DNA of 46,471 bases from Planctomycetota bacterium (lineage in GTDB: Bacteria > Planctomycetota > Phycisphaerae > Sedimentisphaerales > Anaerobacaceae), in NCBI GenBank assembly GCA_014384025.1, contig JACNGQ010000174.1, positions 1-46,471 of the forward strand. Direction: 5' to 3'. The notes below the pieces were generated by a model. That model saw only the letters and a list, made by a program, of their open reading frames with translations, had not been told where the DNA came from and did no database searches. Shown here piece after piece: positions 26,893 to 34,774 of this stretch. The translations under genes and the position numbers were made by a program. Numbering within the stretch: the first letter of the stretch is position 1; each line of letters begins with the position of its first letter.

Positions 26893-27837
26893 ATGAGTAT
26901 TGGATTTACACGGCGGGATATGTTGCGGCTTATAGGCATCGGAGCAACATCAATAGCACTACCAAAAAGACTACAGGGCGCACAGAAAGATGACGAGGGT
27001 AAACAGGCAGCGATAAAACCGTTAACCTTTTTTGGCTGGTCGGATACCCATATACCGGTCCATGGCGATGGGAGCAAGTTGTGGCCGGCCATTGATGCTA
27101 TGAATCTATTGCCGGGCAAGGCGTACCCAAAGAATATCGGCGGCGTTGTTGATACACCGGCGTTTGTATTTAATTGTGGGGATATTACTCAATGGCCCAC
27201 GCATCAGGCAAAAAAGACCTATCAGGACCTGATTACAAAACGATTGAGGTTTCCCAGTTATGAAATATTAGGCAATCATGATGAGGCCGGGGCTGATGGC
27301 GTCGAGGGAGCACCGCCGATTATGAAAGAGTGGTTCAAAAGACGTTATGGGGATTTGAGCTATACCTTCGATCAAGGCGGGATTCACTTTGTGTGCCCCT
27401 TCTCAGCATACGATGAAAGTCTGGGGAATCCGGCGCAGGACATAACGACCGAAGCGATGGATTGTATCAGGAAGAATCTACACCGGCATTATTCGCCCGG
27501 CCTTGTGCCGGAAAAGTTGGCATCCATACCTCAAAGGACGCCAATCGTTGTGGCAACGCATTTATGTTTCGATGCGATGACCAATCGGGACGCCTTTGTA
27601 GATGCCCTGGGTGATGCTAATGTGATTATGGTCTTGGGCGGGCATTATCACAAGGCAAAGGTGACGGTTTATCGGGGTGTGAATTTTGTGCAGCTTCCGT
27701 CGGTGAATTCGGACTGGCCGGAGGTGACAGTGATTCGAATCACGTCGAAACGGCTAATTGCGGTTCCATATGATTACACTAAGTGCCAATGGATAAGTAA
27801 TCCCGGGAAGATTTTGGATGTGGAGATATCGAGGTGA
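26893..27837 (+). CDS. Tat-exported calcineurin-like metallophosphoesterase
   Basis: A 314-residue exported phosphohydrolase. The N-terminus TRRDMLRLIGIGATS is a Tat-type signal. All five metal-site blocks are readable: D51-x-H53 in SDTHIP, GD at 96-97 in CGDITQ, GNHDE at 127-131, the histidine in VATHLCF near 220, and GHYHKA near 252-257. These define the binuclear metal centre of calcineurin-like phosphoesterases. Substrate is unknown; exported members act as phosphodiesterases or phosphatases. AAGGAGAG lies upstream of the ATG. It is isolated on the plus strand, diverging from the SGNH-like gene and converging on the GH120 gene 42 bp away, so it may serve phosphate release from glycans (inference). 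Confidence 0.9.
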   Translation: MSIGFTRRDMLRLIGIGATSIALPKRLQGAQKDDEGKQAAIKPLTFFGWSDTHIPVHGDGSKLWPAIDAMNLLPGKAYPKNIGGVVDTPAFVFNCGDITQWPTHQAKKTYQDLITKRLRFPSYEILGNHDEAGADGVEGAPPIMKEWFKRRYGDLSYTFDQGGIHFVCPFSAYDESLGNPAQDITTEAMDCIRKNLHRHYSPGLVPEKLASIPQRTPIVVATHLCFDAMTNRDAFVDALGDANVIMVLGGHYHKAKVTVYRGVNFVQLPSVNSDWPEVTVIRITSKRLIAVPYDYTKCQWISNPGKILDVEISR

Positions 27838-27879
27838 GTTAGAGCAATGTGTGCGTGTCCACTCCTGCGTTTACAAATT

Positions 27880-29721
27880 TTACCATACTTTTAGCGTAAG
27901 TTTCCCATCTCCCGGATTCTCAAAGGGGCCTGCGGAAGGATGCGCTTCACTTCGCTTTTTGCCGAAATAATCGGTATCGATTTTCAAAGGCGTACCGTCG
28001 GGATTCTCATAAGCTGCGTTTGGTATTTTGGCCCGGCCTAAAAGCGCTGTTGTCACCAGGCGGTTATCTAAAGCATGATAAGAATCATCCAGCGTAATGT
28101 GAAGAAACACACTATCGCCTTTTTCAACAACCTTGACCTCCGGATTAAACTCTGCTTTCTCAAGGTAATTTTTTTCCTTAAAGTAGGGTTTGGCGCCGTT
28201 ATAGTAAACATTGCCTTCTATCTGCACCGGCAGCGCCGCCTTGTCATATCCGTCCAAACCGCCTGGCTGGATAATCAGATTGTTATAGAACCGGTCATCA
28301 CCGCCCTTGATGTTCAGCAGGCCCGCGACCTCGGTGGAGTGGGCTTTGTGGAACGGGGTCTCGCGTCTTAATTCAGGCCGAAGCGTGATGCGACCGGCGA
28401 ACAGGTTGTGCACGTATGCCCCACCTTGCGACATGTCAAAGATTGAACGGCCAGAAAGAAAGAGATTGTTGTCGATGAGGAACGGTCCGTGGTTAACTTC
28501 AACAAAAAGGTCTTCACTGGTGTTGTTATCGTGTAAGAGGTTTCTGGTCACGCGCGCTCCCTGTGCCATCCAGTCCAGCCAGATACCCCGGCACGTACGG
28601 TAGATGTGATTCCGGCTGATCTCGGTGTCAATAGCCCCGTGAATCTTGATACCGGCCATCTCGGCCCCGGTAAACAGTTGCCGGATATGTATGTCGTGGA
28701 TGATGTTGTCTGAGATGGTACTGAAAACAGCGCCCATGCTTCCGACGATACCAGCCTGCTCGCAATGCGAGATATGGTTGTTCCATACGACATGGTGGCC
28801 GATGTTTTCCTTCGACCAGCCTTGTTCTACGGCGCGCTCGATAGTTTTGACATAGCCTTCGGCAGTATTCGCCGACGTGTTGTCCCATTGATCACCGTGT
28901 TTGCCGAGGGTTATCCCCACGCACGTCGAATAGCGGATATCGTTGTTCTCGATGATCCATCCCTTGCTCCAGTGGGTGCCGATCAAGCCTATCTGCTCTG
29001 CCGTGGGCGGTGCCCATGGTGTTGCCGCGTGCATTATTGTAAAGCCGCGCACGGTTATGAAATTAACGCCCGGCTTCTCAGGGTAGAACACCGCTTGGCG
29101 AACGTTAATCTCGACCTCAGCCTCGTTGGGATTGACGTCCCCGAACTGCGCCCAGATTGTAGTGTTCGCCTGGCCCACCTGCCCGAACCACAGCGGGGTG
29201 TTTCCGATGGGTTTCAGCACATCATCAAGATTGGCTGCTTCAGTGAGCCAGTGGTTATTGAGATAAACCGCTCCCGTGTGGTGATTCCGTCCCTTAGGAT
29301 TGAACCAGTCACCATGAATCAAGTCATTGTACGGGTTGAAATCCCCAAAAAAGTTATTAGCAATGGTAACCTTCCATGTATCGTTTTGTTCCTTTTGCCA
29401 GCCTTTGATGACTTCGGAGCCTTTGATAACGACTTTCTCGCCGGGGATGACCTGATAAACGATGCGCTTCTTATCAGACTCGCCGCCTCGCGGCGGATTA
29501 ATCCGCTCGCGATAGATCCCCTTATGCACTGTAATGAAGTCGCCGGGCTGTGCAACATTCGCAGCCCTGGATATTGTCTTAAAAGGGGCCTTGGCTGTCC
29601 CTTTGCTTTTATCATCACCTTTAGTCGAAACATGATACTCCCGAGCTTGTACGGCTCCGGATAATAAAAGCAGCATGCAAAGTATAAGTGATATCCGTTT
29701 AGAGTTATTTTGAATAATCAT
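27880..29721 (-). CDS. Exported GH120-family beta-xylosidase
   Basis: A 613-residue right-handed beta-helix enzyme. Residues 1-26 form a Sec signal (LSGAVQA). The mature start EYHVSTKGDD and the blocks GDFITVHKGIYRERI, VVIKGSE, MHAATPWAPPTAEQ, GWIIENN and STEVAGL closely follow the GH120 pattern I know from Thermoanaerobacterium XylC. The two catalytic acids described for that enzyme (Asp and Glu about 23 residues apart) are both here: D383 in WLDWMAQG and E408 in FVEVNHGP. Hydrolysis of xylo-oligosaccharides in the periplasm is therefore expected. The ATG at 29721 has GGAGGT 5 bases upstream. It lies 52 bp downstream of a sulfatase in the same direction. Length matches the family with a small loop insertion. 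Confidence 0.87.
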   Translation of the reverse strand: MIIQNNSKRISLILCMLLLLSGAVQAREYHVSTKGDDKSKGTAKAPFKTISRAANVAQPGDFITVHKGIYRERINPPRGGESDKKRIVYQVIPGEKVVIKGSEVIKGWQKEQNDTWKVTIANNFFGDFNPYNDLIHGDWFNPKGRNHHTGAVYLNNHWLTEAANLDDVLKPIGNTPLWFGQVGQANTTIWAQFGDVNPNEAEVEINVRQAVFYPEKPGVNFITVRGFTIMHAATPWAPPTAEQIGLIGTHWSKGWIIENNDIRYSTCVGITLGKHGDQWDNTSANTAEGYVKTIERAVEQGWSKENIGHHVVWNNHISHCEQAGIVGSMGAVFSTISDNIIHDIHIRQLFTGAEMAGIKIHGAIDTEISRNHIYRTCRGIWLDWMAQGARVTRNLLHDNNTSEDLFVEVNHGPFLIDNNLFLSGRSIFDMSQGGAYVHNLFAGRITLRPELRRETPFHKAHSTEVAGLLNIKGGDDRFYNNLIIQPGGLDGYDKAALPVQIEGNVYYNGAKPYFKEKNYLEKAEFNPEVKVVEKGDSVFLHITLDDSYHALDNRLVTTALLGRAKIPNAAYENPDGTPLKIDTDYFGKKRSEAHPSAGPFENPGDGKLTLKVW

Positions 29722-29773
29722 AGTAAACCTCCATATAAATAGTTCATAAAAAATCTTTAGCTTTTTGAGGTTG

Positions 29774-31321
29774 TCAGTATGGCCGCGTATGTCCATCGTC
29801 TTTGATTTTCTTGAGCAGAGCAGCCAGTTCACGAACAATTTCCGGATGTTCTGAGGCCACGTTGTGTCTTTCACCGATATCACTCTTCAAATTGTAAAGC
29901 TGAGGTTTCGGGTCATTACCAAGTTCGATGTTTACATTTCGATTGATCCTCGCCCCCCTGCTCGGCTCAATATACTTCCAGTCTCCTTTAATAAGGGAAA
30001 GAGCGCCGGCATGTTCGACCAGATGATTACGGCCCCTGGATGTTTTTCCAAGCAGGGCAGAAAGGACATCAAAACTATCCGGTGCATCGTCACGGGAAAG
30101 TTTCTGACTTGTTAAAGATGCAAAGGACGCCAGGAAGTCAATTTGACAAACGAGTGCATTCGAGAGACCGGCTTTCACCCGCCCGGGCCAGCGTACAATT
30201 AACGGTATGCGCGTTCCGGCGTCGAATGCACTGTACTTGCCCCCGCGCAACGGCCCGGCAGGTTTGTGCCCGCTTAGCTTCTCCACAGCCTGGTCCTTGT
30301 AACCGTCATCCACGACGGGTCCGTTGTCGCTCGTGAAGATTACCATGGTATTCTCAGTTAGATTAAAACGTTCCAGAGTCTTGATAATTTCGCCGGTACA
30401 CCAGTCAAGTTGCAGAATCACATCGCCGCGGGGGCCAAGGCCGCTCTTGCCGGCGAACCGGGAGTGAGGTACGCGCGGCACGTGAATATCGTGTGTCGAG
30501 AAATAGAGAAAGAATGGCTTGTCCTTGTTGTTCTCGATGAAGTACCTGGCTTTGCCGGTGATAACATCGGCTATATCTTCGTCGACCCAGCGTGCAGCTT
30601 TTCCTCCACTCATGTAACCAATCCGGCTAATGCCATTGACAATCGTCTGGTTGTGTCCATGGCTCGGATGCATCTTGAGTAGTTCAGGATGGTCTTTGCC
30701 GGTCGGCTCGTTGCCGATGGGCTTGTCGAAGCTTACCTGGATAGGGTCGTCCGGATCCAGCCCGACAACACGGCGGTTTTCCATATACACACACGGCACA
30801 CGGTCACCCGTGGCAGGAATCAGGAAACAATAATCGAAGCCGATATCGAGTGGGCCGGGCTTAATATCAACGTTCCAGTCGAGTTCGCGACCTTGTGCCC
30901 CAAGCCCAAGGTGCCACTTGCCGACGGCGCCGGTCTTATAGCCGGCCCTTTGCATGACTAACGGCAAAGTCGTCCGCCCGGGTTGGATGATCATGCGGGC
31001 ATCGCCCCGAGCGATGCCCGTGCCTTTCCGGCGCCAGGCATATTCGCCGGTGAGCATGGCATAACGCGAAGGCGTGCATGTGGCCGAGGGCGAATGAGCG
31101 TTCGTAAAACGCAAGCCTTGAGATGCCAGCTTGTCTATGTTCGGGGTCTTAATTTCTTTTGCACCGTAGCAACTGACGTCGCCATAACCAAGATCGTCCG
31201 CGTAAATCACCACGATGTTGGGACGATCTTTCTCGGAAAAAGCGGCTCGTGTTGTGGGGCGAGGAAGGGTGGCTGCCATTGCGCCCGCGGCGATACTGGT
31301 AAGGAAGTGACGTCGATTCAT
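29774..31321 (-). CDS. Tat-exported sulfatase (Cys-type)
   Basis: A 515-residue sulfate-ester hydrolase for glycans. The signal MNRRHFLTSIAAGAMA is Tat-like. The formylglycine motif is C-T-P-S-R with C82, followed by YAMLTG as in the family. The metal site begins D42-D43 in YADDLGYGD, and the second metal block FTSDNGP is present further on. The C-terminal LYNLKSDIGERHNVA segment is also typical. The start has GAGGAG upstream. It lies between a second sulfatase (58 bp upstream) and GH120 (52 bp downstream), so desulfation and xylose release are probably linked. C82 must be converted to formylglycine by an enzyme not encoded in this window. Confidence 0.94.
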   Translation of the reverse strand: MNRRHFLTSIAAGAMAATLPRPTTRAAFSEKDRPNIVVIYADDLGYGDVSCYGAKEIKTPNIDKLASQGLRFTNAHSPSATCTPSRYAMLTGEYAWRRKGTGIARGDARMIIQPGRTTLPLVMQRAGYKTGAVGKWHLGLGAQGRELDWNVDIKPGPLDIGFDYCFLIPATGDRVPCVYMENRRVVGLDPDDPIQVSFDKPIGNEPTGKDHPELLKMHPSHGHNQTIVNGISRIGYMSGGKAARWVDEDIADVITGKARYFIENNKDKPFFLYFSTHDIHVPRVPHSRFAGKSGLGPRGDVILQLDWCTGEIIKTLERFNLTENTMVIFTSDNGPVVDDGYKDQAVEKLSGHKPAGPLRGGKYSAFDAGTRIPLIVRWPGRVKAGLSNALVCQIDFLASFASLTSQKLSRDDAPDSFDVLSALLGKTSRGRNHLVEHAGALSLIKGDWKYIEPSRGARINRNVNIELGNDPKPQLYNLKSDIGERHNVASEHPEIVRELAALLKKIKDDGHTRPY

Positions 31322-31379
31322 ATATTTTTTTCTCCTCAAAGCATACAATGTCTGTCATGATATCACTCGATGGTCTCAA

Positions 31380-32888
31380 TCACAAGCTGTTGCTGTCTTT
31401 TCTATCTGCACGGTACTGTGACTGGCCGAACAGGAAAACGTCGGAATTTGTGCGAGCCTGCCTCATAATCTGTTCCATCTGGCGAACGATATCCGGCTGC
31501 TGCGAAGCAATGTTACTCTTTTCGTATGGATCCGTCTTTAAATTATAGAGTTCCAAAGGACCGTTAGGGTCTTTCTTGACCTGAAGACGAATCGCTTTAT
31601 AATTACCTTTGCGAACAGCTTGTTTTCCGCCTTGTTCATGAAATTCCCAATATAGAAAATCATGCTCTTTTTGTTTATGCTTCTTACCCACAAGAGTAGG
31701 CAGAAAAGATATGCCGTCGATATCTTCCGGCACATCGGCCCCCGCAAGTTCAGCAAAAGTCGGCATTACATCCCAGAAGGCGGAGATATGACCAGTATTA
31801 GACCCGGGGATGATTTTACCCGGCCACCATGCTATCATGGGCACTCTTATTCCGCCTTCGTAAAGGTCCCGCTTCTGACCGCGAAGCCCCCCGCTGCTGT
31901 CAAAGTAATCAGGATTCGCCCCGCCTTCGGCATGAGGCCCGTTATCGCTTGTGAAAATCACAAGTGTTTTTTTATCCAATCCGGTTTCGCGGAGTTTATC
32001 GAGTATCTCGCCTACTTGTCTATCCAGACGCGTTATCATTGCTGCAAAATTGGCACGCGGCGTTTTGGCCGAACCGTATCCTCCTATCTTATAATTAGGC
32101 CCGTCATCGATACCTTCGTAGGGCTTTTCCGGGAATTTGCCCCTATAGCTTCTGACAATTTCATCATCAGGAACCAGCAATTCCGCGTGTGGAATCACGT
32201 TAGGTACATACAGAAAAAACGGATTGTCTTTGTTTGTCTCGATAAACTTCAGAGTCTGTTCCTGAATCAGATCAGGTGCATACTGTTCCGTTTTCTTCCC
32301 TTCATTACCAGACAATATTACTTTCTTATAGTTGTGCCATAGAAAGTAAGGGTAGTAGTTATGAGCAAACCGCTGGCAATTGTAGCCGTAAAACTCGTCG
32401 AAGCCCTGGTTATTTGGGTCGCCATCTGAACCGGGGTATCCCAAACCCCATTTGCCAAATGCGCCGGTGGTATAGCCCGACTTCTTCAATATCTCAGCTA
32501 TTGTCACGGCTTTAGCGGGCAAAGGATGCTGGCCTTCCGGGTAATATTCCTTGTTGCCGCGAATGGGCGTATGCCCGGTATGCAGACCGGTCATAAGACA
32601 AGAGCGGCTGGGTGCGCACACGGTACTTCCCGAATAGTGCTGGGTAAAACGCATGCCTTCATGTGCCATACGATCGAGATTAGGTGTGCGGATATCTTTC
32701 TGGCCGAAGCATCCCAGGTCACCATAGCCCAGATCGTCGGCAAGAATATAGATTATATTCGGCCTTTTGGTATCACTTGTACCAGAAGAACTTGTTTGGT
32801 GTGAAACGGATATACAGCCTGAAATGGTTGCGGTGATACCTGTCATAGCGGCTGTTTTTAGAAAATCTCGACGTGATGTAGTTGTCAT
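31380..32888 (-). CDS. Exported sulfatase (Cys-type), possible lipoprotein
   Basis: A 502-residue arylsulfatase-family enzyme. The N-terminus TSRRDFLKTAAM is Tat-type, and TISGC at 21-25 fits a lipobox, so it may be a Tat-exported lipoprotein. The formylglycine motif is C-A-P-S-R with C91, in the block STVCAPSRSCLMTGLHTG. The metal residues begin D51-D52 in ADDLGYGD, and FTSDNGPH supplies the second metal set. The C-terminal DFLYWEFHEQGGKQAVRKG block is typical of arylsulfatase A-like enzymes. AGGAG lies upstream of the ATG. It is first in a minus-strand run with a second sulfatase and GH120. The two sulfatases are clearly diverged, so different sulfate positions or sugars are likely. Confidence 0.94.
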   Translation of the reverse strand: MTTTSRRDFLKTAAMTGITATISGCISVSHQTSSSGTSDTKRPNIIYILADDLGYGDLGCFGQKDIRTPNLDRMAHEGMRFTQHYSGSTVCAPSRSCLMTGLHTGHTPIRGNKEYYPEGQHPLPAKAVTIAEILKKSGYTTGAFGKWGLGYPGSDGDPNNQGFDEFYGYNCQRFAHNYYPYFLWHNYKKVILSGNEGKKTEQYAPDLIQEQTLKFIETNKDNPFFLYVPNVIPHAELLVPDDEIVRSYRGKFPEKPYEGIDDGPNYKIGGYGSAKTPRANFAAMITRLDRQVGEILDKLRETGLDKKTLVIFTSDNGPHAEGGANPDYFDSSGGLRGQKRDLYEGGIRVPMIAWWPGKIIPGSNTGHISAFWDVMPTFAELAGADVPEDIDGISFLPTLVGKKHKQKEHDFLYWEFHEQGGKQAVRKGNYKAIRLQVKKDPNGPLELYNLKTDPYEKSNIASQQPDIVRQMEQIMRQARTNSDVFLFGQSQYRADRKDSNSL

Positions 32889-33067
32889 AGAACATCTCCT
32901 GTCAATGTTTTCGCATGTCATCGGCCGTATTCTACAAGTAACACCAGCATAATTCAACATTAGAGTTTCCACAGCAGCAGGAAAGAACAAATATATTCAC
33001 GTTCTTTCAATTGTTCAATAATCTGTAACCTTCCACAATATTTGAGAATTATGCTGACTAAGAAATA

Positions 33068-33095
33068 TTGACAACCGTATTTAATTGACTACAAT
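33068..33095 (+). promoter_or_regulatory. Candidate sigma-70-type promoter of the isomerase-fold gene
   Basis: A perfect TTGACA (33068-33073) is separated by 16 bp from TACAAT (33090-33095). Transcription would begin near 33102, giving a leader of about 90 bases that contains a short coupled frame. A TATAAT at 33099-33104 lies too far (25 bp) from TTGACA to pair with it. Confidence 0.45.
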
Positions 33096-33141
33096 TACTA
33101 TAATGTGGAAAGTTCGCCATGATATGTTACAGGAGATTTGG

Positions 33142-33198
33142 ATGGCAAATCAACAGGAGATAAATCGAAATACTACTAACTCTGGAGGTCAATTATGA
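33142..33198 (+). CDS. Possible 18-codon leader peptide coupled to the isomerase-fold gene
   Basis: ATG at 33142 follows AGGAG with a 6-base spacer, and 18 codons later its TGA overlaps the next gene's ATG as ATGA (33195-33198). The main gene's own site GGAGGT is read inside it as Gly-Gly. The predicted peptide is short and polar (Asn/Gln/Thr rich) with no domain. Its site and geometry are better than those of most chance frames. It could regulate or simply boost translation of the following gene, or it could be coincidental. Confidence 0.4.
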   Translation: MANQQEINRNTTNSGGQL

Positions 33199-34760
33199 AG
33201 ACGCGTAAATCAATTTCCGGATATGCTTGCTGCGGCGTGAGTCGTCGTCAATTTCTGGCTGCCGGATGTGCCGCCTGCACCGGAGCAGTAGGACTCCTTG
33301 CAAATACGGAACGGCTGCATGCGGCTCAAAATGACAGTAAGCTGCGTATTCGTATCATCTATTCTCTACACGCACCAAAGCAGCCCGGCCCGGACTGGCC
33401 GAATGTAGGATTTGACTTCCGTCCGGTGATGAAGCGGATTGATGCGGATTTAGCCGAACAGTGCAAGGGCTTCGATTTTATCTCGTCGATAGCAAACGGT
33501 CCGGAACAGGCCGAGAAAATCCTTGAACGGGACAAATCCGCCGCTATTGACGGCTATCTTGTTTACCAGATGAACTGTTGGAACCGGGTAGTCCAGACAA
33601 TTGCAACTTCAGGCAAACCAGTGCTCTATGCTGATTTTCAATATGGCGGCAGTGGCGGTTTCCTGGTTTACACCGCGGGTTTCCTGAGAAACCAGGCACA
33701 GAATGTGGGCTTTGTAGCATCTTCGCAAATTGAAGATTTGGTTGAAGCGGTTAAGTGCTTTGAATTGGTCAAAAAAGGTGGCTCTGTCTCTGACTTCGTA
33801 GCGGCGACGCAGCGCGTCAGGGTATCTCGAACTCCAATGGCTGGAAGCATGGCCTGTACACCGGATAATCTCAAGACCATCTCACCGCAGGAATGTCTTC
33901 GCCAAATGAAGGAATCGAAAATCCTTTCCGTTCGCAATCAGGAGTCCGGGCCGGCCGAATCTATCATGGGCATCCCGGTTGTGAAAGTTCCGTTTGAAGA
34001 AGTTAATGATGCCTGGAAGGCCGCAGACAAAAATCAGGCAAGAGAAATTGTAAACCGTTGGGAAAATACTGCCTTACAGGTTACTCGTGTCAAGCGTGAT
34101 ACCCTCCAGACCTCAGCGGAAATGTATTTGGGTATGAAGAATGTTTTGAAGAAACATCAGGCAAACGCAATAGCAATCAACTGCCTTGGCGGTTTTTATG
34201 GTGGACATATCCATGCATACCCCTGCCTTGGCTTCCACGAACTGAACAACGAGGGATTGGTTGGAGCCTGCGAATGCGACTTAAGGTCCACTGCGACGAT
34301 GGTTGCAATGACGGCCTTGACCCGGGGCCGTCCCGGTTACATTTCCGACCCTGTCATTGATTCCTCGAAGCGGCAGATTATCTATGCCCATTGTGTGGCA
34401 TCGAACAGGGCTTTCGGACCGAAGGGCCAGGCGAATCCATTCCAGATTCTTACCCACTCTGAGGACAGACAGGGTGCATCCGTTCGTTCTATCATGCCGC
34501 TGGGTTATATGACCACTACTGTCGAGTTCTCACATGACCGAAAAGAAGTTCTCTTCCATCAGGGCAAAGCGGTGGCTAATGACCCCGACGATCGGGCCTG
34601 CCGAACAAAACTGGCCGCCGAACCGGTCGGTGACATAGAGAAGCTCTTTACTATGTGGGACCAATGGGGCTGGCACCGGGTAACCTATTATGGCGACCTT
34701 AAAGAGCCAGTCTTCGCCCTCGCCGACGCACTCGGCTATAAGATGATCGAAGAGGCATAA
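33195..34760 (+). CDS. Tat-exported protein with L-fucose/L-arabinose isomerase-like fold
   Basis: A 521-residue protein. SRRQFLAAGCAACTGAVGLLA near residues 16-36 is a Tat-type signal. The C-terminal ~190 residues follow the FucI/AraA pattern: INCLGGFYGGHIHAYPCLGFHELNNEG at ~328-354, then GACECDLRST (E360, D362 at the position of the metal acids), GRPGYISDP, YAHCVASNR with a candidate metal histidine, and HSEDRQGASVRS. The N-terminal half has an alternating alpha/beta pattern compatible with the isomerase N-terminal and middle domains. Known FucI and AraA are cytoplasmic aldose-ketose isomerases, so an exported version is unusual. GGAGGT lies 6 bases before the ATG. It ends only 14 bp from the convergent multihaem gene. 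Isomerase activity is not proven. Confidence 0.75.
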   Translation: MKTRKSISGYACCGVSRRQFLAAGCAACTGAVGLLANTERLHAAQNDSKLRIRIIYSLHAPKQPGPDWPNVGFDFRPVMKRIDADLAEQCKGFDFISSIANGPEQAEKILERDKSAAIDGYLVYQMNCWNRVVQTIATSGKPVLYADFQYGGSGGFLVYTAGFLRNQAQNVGFVASSQIEDLVEAVKCFELVKKGGSVSDFVAATQRVRVSRTPMAGSMACTPDNLKTISPQECLRQMKESKILSVRNQESGPAESIMGIPVVKVPFEEVNDAWKAADKNQAREIVNRWENTALQVTRVKRDTLQTSAEMYLGMKNVLKKHQANAIAINCLGGFYGGHIHAYPCLGFHELNNEGLVGACECDLRSTATMVAMTALTRGRPGYISDPVIDSSKRQIIYAHCVASNRAFGPKGQANPFQILTHSEDRQGASVRSIMPLGYMTTTVEFSHDRKEVLFHQGKAVANDPDDRACRTKLAAEPVGDIEKLFTMWDQWGWHRVTYYGDLKEPVFALADALGYKMIEEA

Positions 34761-34774
34761 ACCAACCCGACAAT

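Noticed and set aside
26831-26896. TTG-started frame overlapping the metallophosphoesterase ATG
   Set aside because: Weak start codon and no ribosome site; 21 open codons is within chance.
28765-29664. A 299-codon plus-strand frame
   Set aside because: It lies wholly antisense to the GH120 gene, whose catalytic residues and signal peptide are clear.
29718-29747. Nine-codon minus-strand frame ending ATGA at the GH120 start
   Set aside because: It has no ribosome site of its own. The GGAGGT-plus-5-base spacing forces this frame, so it is probably coincidental.
33085-33104. TTGACT with TATAAT as a promoter
   Set aside because: The spacer is only 8 bp; the TTGACA/TACAAT pair with 16 bp is preferred.
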